Shown here: positions 8,909-13,715 of the stretch, in pieces
Layout of the letters: every line of letters begins with the position of its first letter
How positions within the stretch are numbered: the stretch's first letter is position 1
Origin: Hemicentrotus pulcherrimus
Taxonomy: Eukaryota; Echinodermata; Echinoidea; Camarodonta; Strongylocentrotidae
DNA: 13,715 nucleotides
Assembly (NCBI GenBank): GCA_003118195.1
Contig: BEXV01001721.1
Coordinates: 53,600 to 67,314 of the forward strand
Reading direction: 5' to 3'
Position numbers and translations under genes: made by a program
Notes under the pieces: generated by a model
The model's database searches: none
The model's input: the letters and a program-made list of their open reading frames with translations, nothing else
What the model was told of the DNA's origin: nothing

Positions 8909-9486
8909 CTGTAAGATTAAAGATAATTGCAACTTTTACAACTATATCATTAAAATGTAGGCTTATACATGTACATCTCTGTTATGACTTATACATACAA
9001 GTGTATTGCAACTGTTTAATAAAGCTAGGATCCTGACATTTCATAGACAGAATTTCATTGACTGTCTGCACTACTACTATTTCTGCCATTCAAAATACAT
9101 AACAGCCTTGCTGTAAGCAGCTGAAATTATCCTTTTTATACAGGTCATGGAAGTAGTAGGCCTTTCCCCCCTAATTTCAGACATGTTATCTATCATTTTC
9201 ATTCATTTGAATTGCCATTTCTTCAATATTCTTATTCATTTGAAATATCAATGCCTAATGAGGAGAGAGAAATTCATGTTTGGAAAAGTCATTGGAATTT
9301 TTTCTAAATGCCACTATGAAATAACCTGGTCCAATACATACAAAAATGGATCAATTCATCTTGAACATTAAGATTTGGCACAGCAGACATGTGACATGGT
9401 TTGTCTCCCATATTTATCAAACACTGACTTCATAAATGAACATGTAACATGGCATATGTCTTTATGGTTAAAGAAGTAATGCTTAC
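8909..9486 (-). other. Intron before the terminal exon of the unidentified gene
   Basis: AT-rich, with GTAAGC donor and TTACAG acceptor read on the minus strand. No element was recognised. The + strand open frame at 9147-9371 has no recognisable features and is treated as chance. Confidence 0.7.
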
Positions 9487-9533
9487 CAGATTATTCCTGA
9501 AGAGGATGCCGATTTTCCTCAGTCCAGCAGCAC
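9487..9533 (-). CDS. Unidentified gene, fifth exon of those visible (47 bp)
   Basis: A short exon encoding AAGLRKIGILFRNNL after a codon split with the previous exon (G plus GT, glycine). It is bounded by an ATTAG acceptor and GTAAGC donor on the minus strand. It is found only because it bridges the exon at 10159-10262 (ending phase 1) and the terminal exon (starting phase 0) without a stop. The amphipathic pattern suggests a helix. It is small but supported by the exact phase fit on both sides. Confidence 0.75.
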
Positions 9534-9954
9534 CTAATAGGAAATAGGATACAGAGTTTGAATTCAACTGATTCTTGAAATACCATACTGACACATATCA
9601 ACTCTTAAAGCTTGTTTGCTTTAGGTTATTCAACTTACTTATGTATAAAGAAGGTAAAACAAATCTATATTGTAAAATGATGGGGGAAAAAAGAGAGCAC
9701 ACCAAAGCTTACTTAATACCTTTTGAAATTCATCATCGTCAGACTATTAAAGAGCTAGGAATTTTGGAAGACTACTGACACAACAAAATGAAACAAATAG
9801 ACTCGTAAAATAAATACAAGGCTAATAGATAACATGACAAATTAAGGGACATATGAATAAGGATGAATCCCAAAAATACAGATAGGGAGAGTGAAAAGAA
9901 GTAGGATAGGGGGAGGAAGGAGATAAGGAGATGGACAAATGGGGTAAGCTTAAG

Positions 9955-9993
9955 AAAGAGAGAGAGAGAGGGCAGGAGAGAGAGAGAGAGAGA
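9955..9993. repeat. (GA)n microsatellite in an intron
   Basis: Two near-pure GA runs separated by GGCAG. They directly abut the decayed exon copy, which begins about 10 bases further on. Confidence 0.9.
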
Positions 9994-10009
9994 ATTCCAG
10001 GATACATAT

Positions 10010-10068
10010 CATCTTTCATTCTAGTGACGTGGTCTGCCAGTGTAGTAATCTCCGACAAAGTCTAGATT
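10010..10068 (-). pseudogene. Decayed partial duplicate of the adjacent exon (relic exon)
   Basis: Read on the minus strand, 10068 to 10010 aligns with 10227 to 10159, the 3' 69 bases of the neighbouring exon. I count 49 identical of 59 aligned bases plus two 5-base deletions. Shared words include AATCTAG, ACTTTGT, AGATTACT, GGCAGACCA and AAAGATG. The similarity runs through the splice donor, where GTATGTAC has become ATATGTAT, so the donor GT is lost. The deletions shift the frame: DFVGDYYT is in one frame, ADHVTRMKD in another, and the first frame meets TAG. The 5' part and acceptor of the exon are not recognisable. It lies about 90 bases downstream of the parent exon in the direction of transcription. 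It is best read as a local tandem duplication that has since decayed. Confidence 0.8.
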
Positions 10069-10158
10069 TGATTTACATGTACGCCCAGAACACCCTACTT
10101 CCGTAGTGTACTTGATGTACACTTCCTACACATAACACTATGATCATCTAGTACATAC

Positions 10159-10262
10159 CATCTTTGGTCCTGGTCACATGGTCTGCCTGTACGGTGAAGT
10201 AATCTTCTACAAAGTCCAGACTAGATTCATCCCAGTTGTAGTTGGCTAGCTCACCTAGGGAC
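10159..10262 (-). CDS. Unidentified gene, fourth exon of those visible (104 bp)
   Basis: Encodes, after a split Glu codon, SLGELANYNWDESSLDFVEDYFTVQADHVTRTKD and the first base of the next codon. The acceptor is TGTCCAG and the donor GTATGT on the minus strand. The sequence is acidic and aromatic, without a motif I can name. The 3' two thirds of this exon has a decayed copy in the following intron (10010-10068), which independently confirms where the exon ends. Phase agrees with the exons on both sides. Confidence 0.85.
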
Positions 10263-11126
10263 CTGGACAAACCAAAATCAATAATACCATAATTACTTTA
10301 CATCATGAGGAAGAAAAGGAATCATATACATGTATAAAATAACAATAATAACATTTATAGGGCGCTTAAAAGGGCGTTTCTAAGCGCACAGGTGGTATTG
10401 TCTAACTCAGTATAATTATTCAACATGTTCAAAAGCTTAAAACAAATACCTGTATTAGTACAGACATACATGGACAGGAGCTTTTGGTAATTTATTTATC
10501 AGAGTGAAACTGAAGATTGATAAGAGCGAGATTTGGGAGACAAAAGCTTCGGTATCGAAAGCTAATCTTCATTTTTAATAGCACTACGGTAATCATCACT
10601 TCATCTCAAAAAGAATTTTATATTAGGGAGGGAGAAACCGGGTATACTGAAGGATCAGAATGAACTGGTTACCTGTTTCACCATGTCACACATGTAAAGC
10701 ATGATAGCACTCAAAAGTTACGAGCTAAAAGAGCATTAACTTGCTATAATAATAATAATAAAGGTGGAATCTTCAATCTTGTAAAGTGCGTATGTCTGGC
10801 ACTCCATTATCATTACCCTGGCTTTAGCACAGCTGCCAATAAAAGGACTCACGCATTTCAATAAACTAATTCCTTTTGGGTACCTCAACTGGGTGGAATG
10901 TGGCATTTGTAGATTAATGTCTATACATATGTTATTCATAGGTTATACATGGGTTATTTGGGCTCTCTGGACATGGTACTAACATCTTTCTTCATTACTA
11001 ACATTTTGTTCAAGGAATTTCAATGAAGTGGCCATCATTTACACACCCCATGGCTAAGACCATGAGGGACATCTAATTCACTTTGATATTCCCCCCGTTA
11101 CCTGCCAAAAAGTGGGAGTGACTTAC
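10263..11126 (-). other. Intron of the unidentified gene
   Basis: Donor GTAAGT, acceptor TGTCCAG. Apart from the fold-back at 10338-10390 and a short AAT repeat at 10746-10760, no element is recognised. The minus-strand open frame at 10736-10939 has no recognisable features. Confidence 0.7.
10338..10390. repeat. Short SINE/MITE-like fold-back fragment with GCGCTTA...TAAGCGC
   Basis: AACAATAATAACATTTATAG leads into GCGCTTA at 10362-10368, followed by its exact inverted copy TAAGCGC at 10381-10387. Similar AATAATAACATTTATA plus GCGCTT...AAGCGC sequences are dispersed in marine invertebrate genomes; this is from memory. Only a fragment of such an element seems present. Confidence 0.5.
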
Positions 11127-11229
11127 TCGTTTCCAAGGTGATCTATGATGATGTCAATCTGTTCTTGTAGCCAATCAGAGTTGAGATTGATGAAGGTATG
11201 CAGAGCATTTGGTAGCTTCTCTTGGGTTC
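11127..11229 (-). CDS. Unidentified gene, third exon of those visible (103 bp)
   Basis: Encodes TQEKLPNALHTFINLNSDWL followed by QEQIDIIIDHLGN, with split codons at both ends (Gly at the start, Glu at the end). The acceptor is TATGTAG and the donor GTAAGT, a consensus 5' splice site. The sequence looks like two amphipathic helices, as in an alpha-solenoid or helical-bundle protein, but I cannot assign a family. The phase fits both neighbours. Confidence 0.85.
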
Positions 11230-11868
11230 CTACATAAAGCAAGCAATTAAACAAACTTCAGTAATCATAAATTATTTTCTGATTTATTTTGCACAAACCT
11301 AATCACAAAACAATGTGGTCTAGGGGGTTGAAATCAAATTGTTAACGAATGGGTAGGAGTTAAATCATATTTTATGTGCAGGGACCACGTTAATGTAACT
11401 ATCCACAAAACGATACTCCGTCAGACTCTGTTAATAGGTAGAAAAGAGAGTTAACAACTATTAACCAAGCCAGAGCTTGCAAGACCTAAACAGGTTCTCT
11501 ATCAGCCTTTAACTTGATTAACATATCTTGAATGGAAAATCTGAAAAAGGAATCTAAATCATCACTTTGAAAAATACTAAAATGGTTGAAAGGCAGGTGA
11601 ACTATGCATTCTCTAACAGGCCTCAAACATTTTTCAAAGGAAGAATAGAAACTGGAGAGAAACAGATTATTGTCAAGCTCTCCTCTTTCTTCAGTCAAAG
11701 TCGCCCCTTTCCTAATTTTTCATTTTCATCTCTTTCTTTTTAAACGACACACATCATGCCTGAAAAGTTGATTAAGTTTACATGATACAATGGCCGCAAT
11801 GGTCTATTAATCATCAATATCTCAATATCAGGAAGAAGAACAAAACGGAAGAGATTGAGGTGCCATAC
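11230..11868 (-). other. Intron of the unidentified gene
   Basis: Donor GTATGG, acceptor TATGTAG. AT-rich, with no repeat or exon recognised. The minus-strand frame at 11486-11698 lies entirely inside it and has no splice or family support. Confidence 0.65.
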
Positions 11869-12016
11869 CATGATTACATGTAGCAGTCAAGGAGAGGAAG
11901 GTATAGTCCCCGAGCTGAGCAAACTTCTTGATAGTAGCCTCAGGTACAGCATCTCCCACAATCCTCCTAACTTCCTGCTCGTCTGTCAATGTGGCATACA
12001 CACAGCTTCCAATGAT
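11869..12016 (-). CDS. Unidentified gene, second exon of those visible (148 bp)
   Basis: Encodes IIGSCVYATLTDEQEVRRIV, then GDAVPEATIKKFAQLGDYTF, then LSLTATCNH, ending with one base of a Gly codon. The acceptor is TATATCAG and the donor GTATGG. It enters in phase 0 from the exon at 12865-13022. The start is hydrophobic and helical, followed by a charged linker and a second helix. No catalytic signature is seen. Base composition and the in-phase junctions support coding. Confidence 0.85.
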
Positions 12017-12079
12017 CTGATATAAAGTTCAATACAAGAAAATGGTGTCAAGGAAAAGTACTAAAGAGAGACAAAGAAG

Positions 12080-12394
12080 GTGTTTCATAAAGCTGTGTGT
12101 AAAGTTACGCAGGACTTTACAAATGACTTGAAAATGAAGAGCTACAGTATATGGGATTCTCAAATCCTTTTTATTGCATAAACTAAAGTTGAAATATGCA
12201 GATGGAGATAAACCTTATCATATCAACAAAAAAATTTAATGCAAAGTGTATTTTTGGTTACAGGAGATTATGGGAAATACAGTCACACTTTGTTAAAATG
12301 TCAGGAAAACTTTGGGCATCCCATTTGGCTCTTCATATTCAAATCATTTGTAAAGTCATTCATAACTTTACGCACAGCTTTATGAAACATCCCC
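12080..12394. mobile_element. MITE, about 315 bp, with termini of about 50 bp starting GTGTTTCATAAAGCTGTG
   Basis: The left arm at 12080-12129 (TGTTTCATAAAGCTGTG, TAAAGTTACG, GACTTTACAAATGA) is matched by the reverse complement of 12341-12389 (TGTTTCATAAAGCTGTG, CGTAAAGTTATG, GACTTTACAAATGA). There is no coding capacity. AGAAG occurs directly on both sides (12075-12079 and 12395-12399) and is a possible 5-bp target-site duplication. It ends 4-5 bases before the next element. Confidence 0.85.
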
Positions 12395-12398
12395 AGAA

Positions 12399-12506
12399 GC
12401 CCTGTCTTATAAAGAGTTGCGAATGATCTAAATCAATAGCAAGTTTGCAATCCTCTATCTCTTATGTGCATAGTTGAGATTTATTACAACTGTAGGATGG
12501 GGCCCA
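12399..12506. mobile_element. Diverged second copy of the MITE at 7852-8012, about 108 bp
   Basis: The left end GCCCTGTCTTATAAAGAGTT corresponds to GCCCCGTCTTACAAAGAGTT of the intact copy. The right end GGATGGGGCCCAG corresponds to its GACGGGGCCCAG. The interior shares CTATCTCTTATGT. It is shorter (about 108 against 161 bp) and its termini no longer match perfectly, so it is an older, internally deleted copy. Confidence 0.8.
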
Positions 12507-12864
12507 GAACAAGACAGGTTTTGGGAAAGAATGACAAATTGTAATACCAAGAAATAGAAAAAGATAAATGAAGAGAGGTGAGACAGAAAGAAAAGGAAAA
12601 GTGAGACAGATAAAGGTCTAAAGAAAGCAGATTATATCGTAATTCAGACCTACTTCATCTACATAAATCCCATAGAATTCAGCCTGCCTTTTCACAGGCT
12701 TAGGATTAAAATAGGTACTGTAGAATAGGAAAAATGCAAGGAAAAGGAAAACCAGTTAAAATTTAGCAAGACTGAAATTTCAAAGATGTAGAAGAGCTGG
12801 ATGGCATAAAAGGGTCGGGACACAGAAGAAAGGCAAGAAGATGTAAGACGAATGAGCACATTAC

Positions 12865-13022
12865 CTGTAGAGCCACACAGTTATGGCAGGATCTGATGCT
12901 GTTGCTCTGGAGTCTTTCTTGCAGAGAGAAGAAGAAGACCTTAAGAGTGGTCGGTAGAGCGATGAGATCCTCAGAGATGCATCTCAGCATCGCTTTCAAA
13001 GCTCCAGACATGGCATCCTTCT
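12865..13022 (-). CDS. Unidentified gene, first well-supported exon (158 bp)
   Basis: Encodes KDAMSGALKAMLRCISEDLI, then ALPTTLKVFFFSLQERLQ, then SNSIRSCHNCVALQ. The acceptor TTCTACAG has a pyrimidine-rich tract before it, and the donor is GTAATG on the minus strand. The first codon is split, with one base from an upstream exon, and the exit is phase 0. The protein is rich in alternating hydrophobic positions and looks alpha-helical. The LP..LK..F..L pattern is found in several helical GTPase-regulator domains, but no diagnostic arginine or FLRF-type motif follows, so I make no functional claim. With the five downstream exons it gives 308 continuous residues. The 5' end of the gene lies further right, beyond the window or in the candidate exon at 13549-13606. 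Confidence 0.85.
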
Positions 13023-13548
13023 CTGTAGAAAGAAAACAAAACATGATATGAAATACTAAAACTTAAGATAAGTAGAAACAATACAGTGATTAAATATTGT
13101 TAAAGCCGGGATTATTAAGCCTGGCAATAAGCCGATAGCCAATAGCTGATACTAGAGTTGCTAGGCCGAGAAGAATGGTCTGACAAGAATGTGTCCACTA
13201 TAAACAGTGATCTTGCCTGCTAAGGACAATAGATCTAAGATCTCTCTCCCTTTTGTATCCTCCCAAAACGTATCTAAAAACTAAGTATATGTATAAAAGT
13301 CATCAACAAAAAATGTTTTTATACAAAATTAATAAAATTTTAAAGGTCTAAATATTCTTAACGAATGAACACTGAATCACAAAAACAACAAACAGCAACA
13401 GTGTAATTATGCACATGTTGTCTATCCATGTTCGAGATAGGCAGAGAGGTGTTCAAATGCCATCAGCCCTAAATCTGTGACAGCAGTGAAGGAAGGGTGG
13501 TTAGGTGATCAGTGCTTGTCTGCCTTTATGTCTGAGCATACATCATAC
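13023..13548 (-). other. Intron of the unidentified gene, or upstream sequence
   Basis: AT-rich, ending in a pyrimidine tract and TCTACAG (minus strand) before the exon at 12865-13022. No repeat family was recognised. Confidence 0.55.
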
Positions 13549-13606
13549 CGGTAAGTGATAAATCAGAACCGTTCCAGAAAATGACAGGCAGTGCCATATT
13601 CTTTAT
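13549..13606 (-). CDS. Candidate further upstream exon of the unidentified gene (58 bp)
   Basis: On the minus strand a stop-free stretch between ATCTTACAG and GTATGATG encodes IKNMALPVIFWNGSDLSLT plus one base. That leftover G completes the split first codon of the exon at 12865-13022 to Glu, so the joined protein reads SLTEKDAMSG without interruption. The phase match and plausible peptide favour an exon. Against it, the acceptor lacks a good pyrimidine tract (it is preceded by a G-rich run), the donor is weak, and short stop-free stretches are common. It stays tentative. Confidence 0.35.
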
Positions 13607-13715
13607 CTGTAAGATGACGTCCACCTCCCCCCCCCCCCTCCCTCCATCTACATGGCATTGTCACTCAGCTGCACAGCTGTTTGACCTACTTGTAAACCGA
13701 CCTGGTTTTGGTTCC
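13607..13715. other. Window edge with a 12-base C run
   Basis: Contains an uninterrupted run of 12 C at 13627-13638 within a pyrimidine-rich stretch. No coding exon could be supported to the end of the window. Confidence 0.6.

Larger units (their letters stand above)
9534..10158 (-). other. Intron of the unidentified gene containing a decayed exon copy and GA repeats
   Basis: Donor GTATGT, acceptor ATTAG. It holds a (GA)n tract at 9955-9993 and the decayed exon copy at 10010-10068, described separately. Open frames at 9575-9778 (+) and 9822-10058 (-) fall in this intron. The second reads partly through the exon relic, which explains its ADHVTRMKDD segment. Confidence 0.7.
12017..12864 (-). 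other. Intron of the unidentified gene, largely filled by two MITEs
   Basis: Donor GTAATG, acceptor TATATCAG. About half of the intron is taken up by the elements at 12080-12394 and 12399-12506. The remainder is A-rich to purine-rich with no coding signal. The + strand open frame at 12196-12426 is made of MITE sequence. Confidence 0.75.

Noticed and set aside
9822..10058. Minus-strand open frame with a segment like the neighbouring exon (ADHVTRMKDD)
   Set aside because: The similarity comes from the decayed exon copy. The rest is a translation of GA repeats, so it is not a gene.
12196..12426. Open frame of 76 residues on the + strand
   Set aside because: It lies inside two MITE-like elements and is on the wrong strand for the surrounding gene.
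12865..13022. RasGAP- or RhoGAP-like domain, from the LP..LK..F..L pattern followed by a small hydrophobic helix
   Set aside because: No arginine finger, FLRF-type or NPAI-type motif is present in the following exon, and the remaining exons do not resemble a named GAP family. The pattern alone is too weak.

Overview
The window looks like animal nuclear DNA, most likely from an echinoderm such as a sea urchin. It is AT-rich, with short GC-richer coding exons separated by long introns, GT-AG splice sites, GA microsatellites, and many short non-coding inverted repeats of the MITE type. Some of their termini, for example GGGCCCCGTCTTACAAAGAG and GTGTTTCATAAAGCTGTG, are ones I associate with sea-urchin-like genomes. 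The species assignment is inference. There is nothing bacterial or viral, and no CRISPR, tRNA or rRNA.

Layout. Positions 1-471 are the end of an intron. Positions 472-839 are the terminal coding exon of a UBAP2/UBAP2L (Drosophila lingerer) homologue on the + strand. This is the one gene whose family I can name. From 840 to about 8.5 kb there is no credible coding sequence. The first part probably holds the long 3' UTR of the UBAP2L-like gene. The rest is repeat-rich: two inverted-repeat elements (2358-2543, 2675-2992), GA-rich DNA (4242-4500), a small fold-back beside a strict 16-bp-period degenerate array (5488-5770), a tandemly duplicated block of about 0.2 kb (5828-6222), a MITE (7852-8012) and a long fold-back (8220-8403).

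From 8540 to 13022 the minus strand carries six exons of a second gene, convergent with the first. The six exons join in phase at every junction and encode 308 residues ending in a stop at 8540-8542. A possible seventh exon further upstream (13549-13606) also joins in phase. The protein is mostly helical with a proline/serine-rich loop near the C terminus. I do not recognise the family. Its introns hold a decayed copy of one of its own exons (10010-10068), a SINE-like fold-back, GA repeats and two abutting MITEs (12080-12394, 12399-12506).

The two genes point tail to tail and nothing in the sequence suggests that they act together. The most notable observations are the decayed exon copy, the exact 16-bp register of the array at 5590-5700, and the long fold-back at the presumed 3' end of the minus-strand gene. 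I found no convincing new biological system.
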